DNA of 64,000 bases, taken from NCBI GenBank assembly GCA_009763385.1, contig CM019831.1, forward strand, positions 90,758,291-90,822,290. Direction: 5' to 3'. This stretch comes from Coix lacryma-jobi var. lacryma-jobi. Lineage: Eukaryota; Streptophyta; Magnoliopsida; Poales; Poaceae. Of this stretch, positions 1-11,200 are shown piece after piece. A program made the translations under genes and the position numbers. The notes below the pieces were generated by a model, which was given only the letters and a program-made list of their open reading frames with translations, did no database searches and was not told the DNA's origin. How positions within the stretch are numbered: the first letter of the stretch is position 1; every line of letters starts with the position of its first letter.

Positions 1-1905
1 CCTTCTTCTCGTTTTGAGCGTGCAGGTGATCATGAGGTTGGCGAACCTCTTTTCGATGATGAAGAAGAAGGTGCTAAAGGGATACATGACCCAACACCTC
101 CTCCACCTGCTGTGCTGCAAAGAGCGGCCTCTACGACGACTCATGGCCCCGACACCTCTTCTTCCTGGGGGCCGTGGGATCCGCCACCTCGAGTGGTACC
201 CTTTGTACCCGAGGAGGCACCAGCTGCTGTTGAGGGGGAGGCCACTTCGGCTAGGGAGGCGCCACGACACATTCAGCGCCAGCACCCGCCTCAGCAGATG
301 ATCGGCAGCATCGACGAACGCGTCACCCGGTCAAGGCAAATCTCTCACTTTGCTCATTCTGCATTTGTTGCTGATTTTGAACCCCGGGATGTTGGACACG
401 CTTTGACGGATCCGGATTGGGTCAATGCCATGCATGAGGAGCTTGAGAACTTTGAGAGAAATCGGGTTTGGGTTCTAGTGTCTCCACTTTCTGAGTGTCA
501 TCCAATTGGGATAAAATGGGTTTTCAAAAACAAACAGGGAGAAGATGGCCATGTTGTGAGAAACAAGGCCAGACTCGTAGCCCAGGGATATAGTCAGAAG
601 GAGGGGACAGACTATGAGGAGACATTTGCTCCTGTAGCACGTTTGGAGGCTATTAGGATACTCTTGGCTTTTGCTTCTTCCAAAGGTTTCAAACTTTTTC
701 AAATGGATGTCAAGAGTGCCTTCTTAAACGGCTACATAGAAGAGCAGGTGTATGTTAGACAACCCCCTGGTTTCGAAAATCCCAAGTTTCCAAACCATGT
801 CTTTAAACTTCACAAAGCTTTGTATGGTTTTAAACAAGCCCCTAGAGCCTGGTATGATAGGTTGAAAACCTTTTTGCTTGCTAAGGGTTTTAAAATGGGA
901 TGTGTAGATAAAATGCTCTTTCTCCTCAAGCAAGGCACTGATACTCTCTTGGTCCAAATTTACGTGGATGATATCATTTTCGGTGGTTCTTCTCATGCTT
1001 TGGTTGCCAAGTTTGCAGACATTATGAGCAGGGAGATCGAGATGAGCATGATGAGCGAGTTGACGTTTTTCCTCGGGTTGCAAATCAAGCAAACCCGAGA
1101 AGGAACGTTTGTGCACCAGGGCAAGTACACTAGAGATATCCTGAAGAAGTTCGACATGGGTGAGGCCAAGCCTCTTCCAACACCCATGGCGACCACGACG
1201 GCCCTAGATGCGGACAAGGAGGGAGAAGCAGTGGACCAGAAGGAGTATCGGAGTATGATCGGGTCGCTGCTGTACCTGACGGCGACACGCCCGGACATCC
1301 AGTTCGCGGTGTGTCTTTGCGAGCGCTTTCAGGCGTCGCCGCGCACCTCTCACCGTCAGGCGGTCAAGCGCATTATGAGGTACTTATCCTTCTCTCCAGA
1401 ATTCAGGATTTGGTATTCTGCTTCCTCCACCCTTTCCCTTTGCGGTCATTCCGATGCCGATTTTGCTGGTTGCCGTATTGATCGCAAGTCCACTTCTGGG
1501 ACTTGCCAGTTTATTGGTTATTCTCTTGTTTCATGGTCCTCTTGCAAGCAGTCTAGCGTGGCCCAGTCTACCACGGAGGCTGAGTATGTTGCTGTGGCTA
1601 GCTGTTGTTCCCAGTTACTCTGGATTATGGCCACTTTGCGTGATTTTGGTCTGAGCTTTTCTCGTGTACCATTGCTTTGTGATAGCACGAGTGCGATTAG
1701 CGTTGCTAAGAACCCCGTGCTTCACTCAAAGACCAAACACATTGATGTGTGCTTTCATTTTCTGCGAGACCACTATGAGAAGGGTGATATCGACCTTCGC
1801 CATGTCGATACTCATCATCAGCTTGATGATATTTTTACCAGGCCTTTGGACCAATCAACCTTTAATCGGTTGAGAGGTGAGCTTGGTGTGTGTTTCCCCT
1901 TTTAG
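1..1905 (+). CDS. Ty1/copia polyprotein, C-terminal part (RT and RNase H)
   Basis: The frame is open from base 1, so this is the 3' end of a longer gag-pol; no start is in the window. It carries a proline-rich linker, then the copia RT with the NKARLVAQGYSQ block near 560-600, the MDVKSAFLNG block near 703-732 and the catalytic YVDD at 961-972. RNase H follows with the SDADFAGC motif (first Asp codon 1453), the KSTSG block and the STTEAEY motif near 1567-1590, then a TKHIDVCFHF block. The stop is at 1903-1905. The protein would copy element RNA into cDNA in cytoplasmic virus-like particles. No stop or frameshift interrupts the visible 634 codons, so this end could be functional. It differs clearly from C2, so the two are different Sirevirus families. 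Confidence 0.9.
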   Translation, partial: PSSRFERAGDHEVGEPLFDDEEEGAKGIHDPTPPPPAVLQRAASTTTHGPDTSSSWGPWDPPPRVVPFVPEEAPAAVEGEATSAREAPRHIQRQHPPQQMIGSIDERVTRSRQISHFAHSAFVADFEPRDVGHALTDPDWVNAMHEELENFERNRVWVLVSPLSECHPIGIKWVFKNKQGEDGHVVRNKARLVAQGYSQKEGTDYEETFAPVARLEAIRILLAFASSKGFKLFQMDVKSAFLNGYIEEQVYVRQPPGFENPKFPNHVFKLHKALYGFKQAPRAWYDRLKTFLLAKGFKMGCVDKMLFLLKQGTDTLLVQIYVDDIIFGGSSHALVAKFADIMSREIEMSMMSELTFFLGLQIKQTREGTFVHQGKYTRDILKKFDMGEAKPLPTPMATTTALDADKEGEAVDQKEYRSMIGSLLYLTATRPDIQFAVCLCERFQASPRTSHRQAVKRIMRYLSFSPEFRIWYSASSTLSLCGHSDADFAGCRIDRKSTSGTCQFIGYSLVSWSSCKQSSVAQSTTEAEYVAVASCCSQLLWIMATLRDFGLSFSRVPLLCDSTSAISVAKNPVLHSKTKHIDVCFHFLRDHYEKGDIDLRHVDTHHQLDDIFTRPLDQSTFNRLRGELGVCFPF

Positions 1906-3526
1906 ATGGGGGAAACACTTTGGATTTTGTATGATACACTGACTTGTTGTTTTCAGTTGTTTTTGCTTCTTTTTGATTTCTTCGTGCATCTTTTGCATTT
2001 TAGCATACGCTTTTACATTCTGAGCTTCATGTGTATAATCTGAAGAATGTAACTATGCTCTGTTTAGTTTTTGCTCCGATGCTTTATGTTGATGCTGTAG
2101 CTTATGCTCTTTCTGATCACTAGTACATACTATGAGCTGAGTTATTTTTTAATGGTGAATTTGATAATGAACTTAAAACTTGAAAATATTCACCATTGAG
2201 ATATGCCACTAGCATGTGTAGGATGTGTTGAAGTCACATGTGCTTTTCATATATGCTAGGTTGCTATGTCTCTAGTGTTGAGTCATTCACTTGCTTGGTA
2301 TGTCATATTCTGTTTAAAATCTGAACCAAGTTAAGTGAATTGAAAAGATCGAGATGGGTTTGCTTGTTAACACCTCACAGTTTCGAGACTGTTTCTCATT
2401 GCACTTTGAGTTAAACTTGAGCTGTGTAGTGTATGACCGAAACTGTTGCTTTAAGCTTCTGATTGCTTATGCATAGGGTTCGCACAGTTGAAAAGTTAGG
2501 CAATAACAAGCATTCAACCTCTTGCAGTCACATGCTGTTTTCTGAACTTGTGTAATTTCACTGCTGCAACTCCGATTAAAATTTGAAATCACAAGTAAAT
2601 GCCTAAATTGGTATCAGCATGATGATTGAACTGTGCTAGGGGTAGTTCACTTGGTATACATGCTTAGCACATTTGACTTCCTGTCCATACATGTCTTGTG
2701 CTATTTTGATGGTGAATACCTTTTTCGGCTTAAAACTGCTCACATGTTCATATTTCATTCTTAGTGATCAGCTTGAGCCTTTGCTAGCACTCTGTGCATT
2801 TTTCTGAGTCATCGGATTTGAACTCTATAGAGCACTTTTGCACTCTTTTGAGTATACTCCTAAAGCTTCTAACTTGCATTCTGACTCATATGCATTTTGG
2901 AAGGGGGAGAACCTCTCTTATTGGCACTTTTTGATGGTGCATTTTCCCAGAGGGAGAAATGTTTCTTGATTAGTGCATTTTCAACTAAGGGGGAGAAATT
3001 GGGGAGAAATTGCAAATCATAACCCCCCTTTTGTTTAGGGGGAGCCTTCTTGGTTACTTGCACGAGTTTGTTTTCGGTTGAGTTTTTGACATTTTCAATT
3101 GGTTTGGAGCGGTTTGCTAGTTGTGTTGAGCCTTAGCCTCTTTCTTGAGGGACTAGCATTTGCTTTTCAGATTTTCAATTGGTGTCGAACTCTTTTTGGT
3201 AACAGTCGGTATCGAGCTTTCTTTGCTAGTTGTGTTGAGCCTCTGTGCCTCTATCTTGAGGGACTAGCTTTTTGCTTCGATATTTTCGATTGGTGTTTGC
3301 TAGCGGTGTTGAGCCTGTTCTACCTCTTCTTGAGGGCTAGCTTTGCTTTGCTTGGTTGCGTCGAGCCGTTGCCCATGTCTTTGGGGACCAAGTTCTTTCG
3401 CTCTTTCCACTTGACCTTCTTTGGCTTTGCTATGCTTTTGGGTCATTTGGTCGAGTTCTCTTCTTCTCCTTCTTCCTTCTTCTCTTTCTATTATGATTTG
3501 TGTTGGTAGTTGACAATGCACTCATC
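1906..3526 (+). other. C1 noncoding spacer between pol and 3' LTR
   Basis: This is 1.6 kb of T-rich sequence with no convincing gene. It contains several GGGGGAG-type purine tracts (near 2902, 2951, 2988-3008, 3038) before the final one at 3527. Such repeated polypurine tracts are a Sirevirus trait. A 136-codon open frame at 3099-3509 is hydrophobic because it reads through T-rich repeats; I do not accept it as an envelope-like gene. Confidence 0.75.
3078..3395 (+). repeat. Degenerate tandem repeats upstream of the C1 3' LTR
   Basis: Three to four units of roughly 80-110 bp repeat the order TTTGCTAG, GTGTTGAGCC, TTGAGGGACTAGC. Within a unit the GCTAGT and ACTAGC words are inverted, so each can fold into a weak hairpin. 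Units differ by substitutions and small indels. Confidence 0.65.
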
Positions 3527-3537
3527 AAGGGGGAGAT
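3527..3537 (+). promoter_or_regulatory. C1 polypurine tract
   Basis: AAGGGGGAGAT immediately precedes the LTR start TGCGGATAC. In LTR retrotransposons this purine run resists RNase H and primes plus-strand DNA synthesis. Its position fixes the LTR left edge. Confidence 0.8.
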
Positions 3538-3927
3538 TGCGGATACATGGGTGTATGCCGGGTCTCTGAGTGATGAGTGATTGTCAACTGGGATGATGTG
3601 CATGTTCTTTGGCTTGTGTTGTGCAGGTGTCGAGCACGGATGCAGTGATCAAAGGCAAGGTGAAGGTCAAGTAGAGACGTGTCGTGCCGATGGACCGGGA
3701 GTGGCAAAGGGCGGACGTGAGGCTTGGACTGAGGGACCAGAGGCCCGAGGATCAGCTGTGGTGGCTGGCAGCCTGTGACGACAACAAGTGAAGAAGTGCG
3801 GTCATGTGTTGCCTGAGTCGTGGACTTGGGGACACGTGTCGGTGGACGGGGTGCACGGGAGGTGCATCCCATCTACGATGTCGGTTTGATGGTTGAGCCA
3901 GAGAAAAACCATCGGGTGGACGGTTTG

Positions 3928-4151
3928 CAGGTTTGGGCCTCAAAACCTGGGTGCGGATGGTTTCCGAGTTTGGCCACAAAACTCGGGCTGAGGATGGTTT
4001 CCAGGTTTGGGCCTCAAAACCTGGGCGCTGAGGGTTTGCTGAGTTTGGCCTCAAAACTCAGAAGCTGGTGGGCTGGTTTCCCGGTTTGGGCCTCAAAACC
4101 GGGGGTTGGCTAGAAAAGGCTGGTTTCCCGGTTTGGGCCACAAAACCTGGG
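3928..4151 (+). repeat. Six tandem hairpin units with covarying arms
   Basis: The units start at 3928, 3964, 4001, 4039, 4080 and 4127. Each has an arm ending in GTTT, a GGGCCTC or GGCCAC-type loop, and a complementary AAAAC arm. Arms change together: CAGGTTT pairs with AAACCTG, CGAGTTT with AAACTCG, TGAGTTT with AAACTCA, and CCGGTTT with AAACCGG. Only the sixth unit has an arm mismatch. They lie about 190 bp upstream of the TATA-like site, within U3. Confidence 0.85.
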
Positions 4152-4337
4152 GTGTAGAGCGAGGGCGGCACGTGGCGGCAATCGGGAGGTTGCGTCGAGG
4201 CAACGCTCCGAGTTGTGCGAGCGTGGCCGTCGGATACACCTAGCACCGAGTTGGTCCAGAATAACCTTAGGGTTTAGCTGGTTCGCTCTGTAAGTAGTTA
4301 GGGGTAGAGTGGGAATTAGGAATAGGTTAGAATTAGG

Positions 4338-4345
4338 ATAAATAC
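4338..4345 (+). promoter_or_regulatory. Possible TATA box of the C1 LTR
   Basis: ATAAATAC lies downstream of the palindromic U3 repeats and upstream of a C/T-rich stretch near 4360-4430, which could be the start of R. The match lacks the leading T of the consensus, and no transcript data are available. Confidence 0.4.
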
Positions 4346-4945
4346 GGGGAGACACCCACCTCCCCATTTATCTCAGTTAGTCATTCCTATCATTTGCTCT
4401 TTGCTTCTACGGTTTCGTGCTCTCCCAATCCCCTGCTGTAGCTAGCTGAGATCCGCAGAGAACCATACCTCTGTGTACTGGAGATTTTGAGGAAGTGAGG
4501 CCATAACCTCACTGTTGTAGCGTGTGGTAGCCACACGGTTGCAGATCGATGTGTTGATTCGCGTTTTTGTTCGTGTTCTTCACGTTCTTCGTTTCTCCGC
4601 GATTTTCCCGTCACTCGATCTCTCTCTCCCGTGCGTCTTTGCGAAATCCATTTGAATCAACTTGTTCGTATTTGAATGGAGATCATTTCCACCGAAGGAA
4701 TTCATCTATCTCTCTACGAGCATGTAGATCGGGTTGATTTTGTTTTCGTGGCACTTTTCGGTTCATCCTCCTCCCCTTTTGATTTCCCGGTGATTGACTC
4801 GATTTGAGCGGATGATTTCTTGGGGATAGTCTCCTAACTACTCCGTGATCATCCTCTCCAAGTTTGGGAACGTGGGATTTTGATTTGAATCGATTTGGGG
4901 AAGATTTGGGTGAAGGGCGATCAAAGCCACCCTCCCTGAGTGACC

Positions 4946-5206
4946 GCGGACAGTCCGCCACTCAAGGCACGGACAGTCCGCGCGTCGGGGCTGGTTCAGT
5001 CTAGCCGCGGCCAGTCCCTGTTGGTTTTGGCTCAGGTCACCGGCGGACAGTCCGCCGTGCTAAAGCGCGGACAGTCCGGGACCAAGCAGGGGGACTTCAG
5101 CAGCAGTGTGTTTTTGCTGACTTGACCGGCGGACAGTCCGCCACCAGAGCGCGGACAGTCCGCAGTAGGGGCGGATAGTCCGGGACCCCAGGGCCGGACA
5201 TTCCGG
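4946..5206 (+). repeat. GCGGACAGTCCGC palindrome cluster
   Basis: At least seven copies or near copies of the GCGGACAGTCCGC palindrome occur, for example at 4946-4958, 4970-4982 and, degenerate, 5195-5206. The cluster is CpG-rich and lies in the LTR right half. Similar CpG palindromes are known from Sirevirus LTRs in grasses. Confidence 0.75.
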
Positions 5207-5619
5207 GAATCGTCTGAAGCTTCCGGCTTAGTGCGTTTGCTCTCCCGACTTGTTCGCTTGGTTTTCGGACTTCTCGTTTGGCCTCGTAGTTGACCAAGGA
5301 ACCTCTCTAGGTATCTTTGCTACTTGTTAGCATAGGTATTTAGGAGTTTCTCGACGTAGCTGACAATCTACGTTCGGGACTTGGTTTTTGGTGTTGAGTT
5401 CGAGCCGGAGCTTTTGGCATTTGGTTTGCTATCTTCTTGTGGTGCCTCGCTGTGATCATAGGGATCATCCACCCTCTTCCAAGGGTCATGGGCATCACGG
5501 TCTCGGTCGCAGTTTCTCGGGGTTGTTTTTGGGACATTTGGCCAAAGTTTTGAGAGAATTTTTTGAGCTCCCATTCAACCCCCCTCTGGTCACCTTGCTA
5601 GTGCTTTCTCGGTCCTTCA

Positions 5620-8221
5620 GTCTCCGGTGGAACAAGTTGTGTGGTGGACAGTGGATGCACCAATCATATGACCGGGGCAAAGGATATGTCCACCTCTTTC
5701 CAACCAAACCACAACTCATGTGACAACTTGTTGTTTGGTGACAATGGGAAAGGAGAAGTGCTTGGTTTGGGTAAAATTGCTATCTCAACCGATAATTCCA
5801 TATCTAATGTTTTACTTGTGCATTCGTTAAGTTACAATTTATTATCCATTTCTCAACTTTGTGAAATGGGTTATGATTGTCTCTTTACCGATAATGGTGT
5901 GCCCGTCTATAGAAGAAGGGATTCCTCTATTGCATTCACGGGTGTGTTGAAGGGAAAACTTTACTTAGTTGACTTTTCAACTAGTAAGGTGGAACCTAAG
6001 ACATGCATAATGGCAAAATCTAGCATGGGTTGGCTATGGCATCGCCGACTAGCTCATGTTGGGATGAGGAATTTGGCCCAACTTCAAAAGGGTGGGCACA
6101 TCCTTGGACTAACGAATGTCTCTTTTGAGAAAGATACAATTTGTAGTGCATGCCAAGCTTGGAAGCAAGTTGGAGCCAAGCATCCAACAAAGAACATCAT
6201 GACAACCACAAGACCGTTGGAGCTACTACATATGGACCTCATCGGACCCATTGCCTACCAAAGCATTGGTGGCAATAAGTATGGCTTTGTCATCATTGAT
6301 GATTATTCTCGCTTCACTTGGGTGTTCTTTTTAGTAGATAAAAGCGAGACCCAAGGCGTCTTCAAGAAGTTTGCAAGAAGAGCTCAAAATGAGTTTGAGC
6401 TTAAGATCAGGAAAGTGAGAAGTGATAACGGGACCGAGTTTAGGAACACCAACATTGAAGAATATCTTGATGATGAAGGAATCAAACATGAGTTTTGGGT
6501 TCCATACACTCCACAACAAAACGGTGTTGTGGAGAGGAAGAACCGAACTCTTGTTGAAGCCGCAAAATCTATGTTGGATGAGTACAAGACCTCTCATGAC
6601 TTTTGGGCAGAGGCAATGAACACCGCATGTCATGCAATCAACCACCTCTACCTTCACAAGCTAAGAGAGAAGACTCCATATGAGCTACTAACCGGTAACA
6701 AACCAAAGGTGCATTACTTTAGAGTCTTTGGTAGTAAATGTTTCATACTTAACAAGAGAACCAAAAGCTCAAAGTTTGCACCCAAGGTACATGAAGGTTT
6801 TCTACTTGGTTGTGGTACTAACGAACATGGCTACCGCGTGTTCAATAATGTCACTGGCACTATTGAACTAACGGTAGACGTGACCTTTGATGAATCTGAC
6901 GGCTGTCAAAAGGAGCAAGTCAATGATGAGCTTGTAGGTAATGACATGCCTCCATCCCAAGCTATCAAGAAGCTCGCCACCGGTGATGTGAGGCCCATTG
7001 AAATTCAAGATGATGAAGATGAGCTTGTGCATGTTCCCCAAGATTCCTCTACTCGTCATGTGCACTCAATTGTGCATGGTGAAGCTTCTGCATCAAGTAC
7101 TCCGATAGGTGGAAATGCAAATGAAGCTCAAGTACCACATCAAGATGATGATCAGGTTTGACAGGGTGATCAACAAGGAAATGGAGACAACTCCACACAT
7201 GGTCATGATTTTGATCCTCCCAATGATCAAGGACATGATGATGAAGACGATGAAGATGGACCTATCCAAAGGAGGTCACTAGTACCTCATCCTGGAGTGC
7301 ATCATACTGTTCAACGGGACCATCCCATTGACAACATATTGGGAAGGATTCGACGTGGGGTAGTCACTCGCTCTCGTTTAGCTTCCTTTTGTGAGCATTA
7401 CTTGTTTGTGTCTTCTCTTGAACCTCTCAAGGTAGAAGATGTTCTCAATGATCCGGATTGGATGATGGCGATGCAAGAAGAGCTAAACAACTTCACTAGG
7501 AATGAAGTCTGGTCCTTAGTGAAAAGGCCAAATCAAAATGTGATTGGAACCAAATGGGTCTTCCACAACAAGCAAGATGAGTTTGGCGCAGTTACAAGAA
7601 ACAAGGCAAGATTGGTGGCTCAAGGATTCACTCAAGTTGAAGGTTTGGATTTTGGTGAAACTTATGCACCCGTAGCTAGGCTTGAGTCAATTCTTATATT
7701 ACTTGCCTATGCTACATAACATGATTTCAAGCTATATCAAATGGACATGAAAAGTGCATTCCTCAATGGCCCCCTATCCGAATTGGTGTATATTGAGCAA
7801 CCAGCGGGTTTTGAAGATCCAAAGTTGCCCAACCACGTCTACAAGCTTGCCAAAGAACTCTATGGGCTCAAGCAAACTCCTACAGCTTGGTATGAATGTC
7901 CAAAGGATTTTCTTCTCCAACAAGGGTTTGAGATAAGGAAGGCCGATCCCACTTTATTACTCGCAAAGTCAAAAATGATATATTTGTCTGCAAAATATAT
8001 GTCGATGACATAATATTTGGTAGTACTAATGAAGTTTATTATGAGGAATTTATTAGGATCATGACAAATAGGTTGAGATGTCTATGATGGGCGAATTGAC
8101 GTACTTCCTCGGATTTCAAATCAAGCAACTTAAGGAAGGGACATTCATATGCCAATCCAAGTACACAAGAGACATGTTGAAGAAATTTGACATGGACAAG
8201 GCCAAGCCCATGAAGACACCA
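5620..8221 (+). pseudogene. C2: Ty1/copia pol fragment (protease, integrase, partial RT)
   Basis: Coding sequence enters in frame at the C1 boundary and begins at the protease (DSGCTNHMTG near 5644). It continues through the integrase zinc motif (HRRLAH...CSACQ), then the catalytic triad Asp 6235-6237, Asp 6424-6426 and Glu 6532-6534 (D,D35E), then RT blocks. It is broken by an in-frame TGA near 7159, a TAA near 7717, a frameshift just before the YVDD block near 8000, and a one-base loss near 8073. RT ends abruptly at KPMKTP, where the B1 LTR begins at 8222. Gag and most of RNase H are missing. It is a decayed Sirevirus carrying insertions at both ends. Confidence 0.88.
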
Positions 8222-11200
8222 TGTGACGGAACGACCCTAATCCCATGGCCCACGTGTCCCTGTCAACTTCTGACAGCCGAACCCATGTTCCATGTGATTA
8301 AGACCTGTTCGCCACCGGGCTACATCAGTGCCCAATGTCCGCAGGATCATCTCACAATTCGGTTACAGCATTTCATACTTTTATAAATAACATCAGAATA
8401 AAGAGCGGAAGACTTAAATAACATTAGTTTTACAAACCGAGGTTTCAAATGAGGTAAGGAGTACGATTATTACAAACCATTGTTCGGGAAATTCAAAGTA
8501 GACAACGTAGCGGAAGCAATAACATAAAGATACATGTAACACCCAGCCCGAGGGTGCACATTTACTCATCGGCCTCATCGGCCTCCTCCTGGACGAAGGT
8601 CACGCAACAGGGTGCGAGACACATCGGGGTCTCAGGCATACCTGCAACATGGGTAACAAACCCTGAGTACGGGGTACTCAACAAGACTTACCCGACTAAA
8701 GAAAAAGGGAGAAGACTCAGGAATGAAGGCTTAGGGTAGTCAAGGTAAGGCTTAAGCAAGATCAAGTATTTTGCAGAAAAGCATTTTTGTAAACCTTATT
8801 TTATTTTTGAAAGATTCGGTATTCCTCAAATCTTCATCGTTCATGATTCATTTTACATTTCAAAACATTCCTAGTTGAGAACCACTCTCCGTTGACAGTC
8901 AGTGGACCAAGTCTCCATAACCGAGGAGCAACGTTAATCCGGATAAATAATACTCAGCTGAGGATCCCTATCCACACTGCATATGTAGCACCCAAGCTTG
9001 CATATGCCAACTCGTCTACCACGATTCCTCCAAGATTGGGCCCGGTCCTACGCCACCCGGAAGTACAGTACACCACTCCAATCCGGGACTTTAACCCACG
9101 TGGGTACATGCTACTTCCGCCATCTCTCCACTCCCAGTGCGCGGTTGTCGGTCCAATAAAGGATTCCTCGGAGCCAGAGCTTTCCGTAGTATGTGAATAG
9201 TTACAAGTCTTGACCAGCAGGCCCCCATACGGATGGTCCCTAATTTTCCAGCCAGAACTATACCTTGGTTATATCTCACCCAAGCGTAATAGTCCTGTCA
9301 GTTTTTCAACCCTGTCCCGGTCGGTGTCAACTGTTGAGTCCCGGACTACAACATGACGGCACCGTACGCTCGGACAACCTCTCCACGCTATTGACTAGGT
9401 ACGGATCAGGTAACTAGCCAGTAGACGGGAGTAAAGCCAAATTCCCATAAACATTCTTAAAGTGATCACACTTTTGAAATTGGCATTTTTATTGCAAATC
9501 TATTGAATAGCATTGCTAAGCATTTTGCAAATAGTTTTGAAACAAGGGTATGTGTATCTTTTGGTGGGGGTAGATTATGCAAGTAATAGGTCATCACACA
9601 ACTCCTATTACCTAATGTAATAGTTTAACTCAAAACATTTAAAGAAAACATTTATAAAAGCAAGGTAGGGTTAAATGCACCGGGGCTTGCCTTGGATGGC
9701 AAAAAGAGCAGACTCGGGGTAGGTATAGGTGTCGGAGCTCGGGGTCGCCTCGGGAGTTGGTTCGTCAACAGCGGCCTCGACTCTGGTACCTTCTTCGTCA
9801 ACTATACGGATGCAAAGATAAATGCTCATGAGAATGATGATATGGACTTAAGGTGCAAGACAATTCTACTAATTCTAGATTACTCTTAAACAAGGCATGA
9901 TCGAAATCTAGGTTGAGCATAAAAGGTAACCATTTCTTCCTTAAGCAATATTGATTAAACTAGCCCTTATTATACTTATCCTAAGCATCATCAAATCATA
10001 GCATCACAACCATCATAGACCAAAGGGTAGGGGTCTATGAACATCAATCAATCCAAAGATCACATCATCAAACACTTATTACCAACCCTAATCCACCTTT
10101 TCTATTTCTTAATTTATTTAAAAGGTCATTTTATGAAGTTGCTCCAAAAATTACCAAATTAATTCCATAAGTTCATTATGGCATAAACAGATGGCAAAAC
10201 AAATTTCATAATTTTTGGAGGTCATTAAGGTGCTTAATTAAATCTAGACATTTAATTAACAAAAGGCACTATTCAACTATTTAAATAAAAGCTCAAAAAT
10301 CAACTTGTTCCAAAAGACTTCAAAATTTTACCAGAGACTCAGAAAGGCATAACTAGCACATAAAAATTTATCTCCAGATTTTTGGAGTTATAGATCACTC
10401 CCCAAAAATACCAAAACCTCCATTTTTCAATTAAAAGGGGAATTTTACATTTTTAAATCTTTGCACAAAACTCAAGTTTCATATTTTTATAAAATACTCC
10501 AGAGCATAAAGAGTCTGCCACAAAAATTTCAGAATTTTTGGATGCACACAGAAAATCATACAAAAAAGAGAAAACAGAACACTATTCACATCTCTCAGAA
10601 AAAGAGAAGAGCACTGTGCTCCTTCTAGGCCGGGCTCGGCGAATCGCGGGGCTCGGGCGAATCGTGCAGGGCTCGGTTGAGACGGGCTCGGTCGAGACAG
10701 GCTCGGTCAAGACGGAAGCGACAGCTTCGTCCGAGGCCTGGCCCGGAGGCTCGGGCGAGACGGAGAAGTAAGCCTCCGTCCGAGGCCTGACTCGGGCGAA
10801 GCGGAGAGCATGCGCTCGCCGAGGCTTGGGCTCGGGCGAAGCGGAAAAACAAGCCTCCGTCCGAGGCGTGACTTGGAGGCTCGGGCGAAACGGAGTGGAA
10901 GCAGAGGCCGGAGGCTTCGGATGCTTACCACGGGTCGGAGGCAGGGCTCGAGGTTGAGGCTCGACACGTTCTCGAGGGTGAGGCTCGAGGAAGAGACGAC
11001 CGCGGCGGCGCTCCGGCGATCCGGCGATCTGCTCAACACACGAGACCGCAAGGGCCGGGTTAGAGTCGCACGGAACCGAGGAAGCTAACACAGGGGTCGG
11101 GAGAAGGTATCCGTGACCGGAGGGGAAGTATTTGACGAACCCGAGATCACCGGGGTTCCGTCGGAGTTTGGGGAAGATGGGGTTACGCCGGGCGATTGGA

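Larger units (their letters stand above)
1..5619 (+). mobile_element. C1: Sirevirus-like Ty1/copia element, 3' half
   Basis: The visible part runs from the pol 3' half through a 1.6 kb noncoding spacer, a polypurine tract and a TG...CA 3' LTR. The copia order (integrase before RT and RNase H), several GGGGGAG purine tracts upstream of the LTR, and CpG-rich palindromes in the LTR are Sirevirus traits. The right LTR end (...TCCTTCA) directly abuts in-frame coding sequence of C2 at 5620, so C1 is nested in C2. The target duplication should be GTCTC (5620-5624), with its partner left of the window. The 5' half lies outside the window. Confidence 0.85.
3538..5619 (+). repeat. C1 3' LTR (2082 bp)
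   Basis: The LTR begins TGCGGATAC directly after the polypurine tract and ends ...GGTCCTTCA where C2 coding sequence resumes in frame. Its left third holds six palindromic units (3928-4151), followed by a TATA-like site near 4338. The right part holds CGGACAGTCCG palindromes (4946-5206). The end TTCAACCCCCCTCTGG near 5574 resembles LTR ends of maize Sireviruses. The partner LTR is outside the window, so age cannot be estimated. Confidence 0.8.

Noticed and set aside
3099..3509. 136-codon hydrophobic frame that could look like an envelope-like or membrane gene
   Set aside because: It reads through T-rich degenerate tandem repeats. The hydrophobic character follows from base composition, and no conserved motif or copy elsewhere supports it.
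3928..4151. Regularly spaced short palindromes resembling a CRISPR array
   Set aside because: The context is a plant LTR. Spacers are not unique foreign sequences, units diverge, and no cas genes occur.
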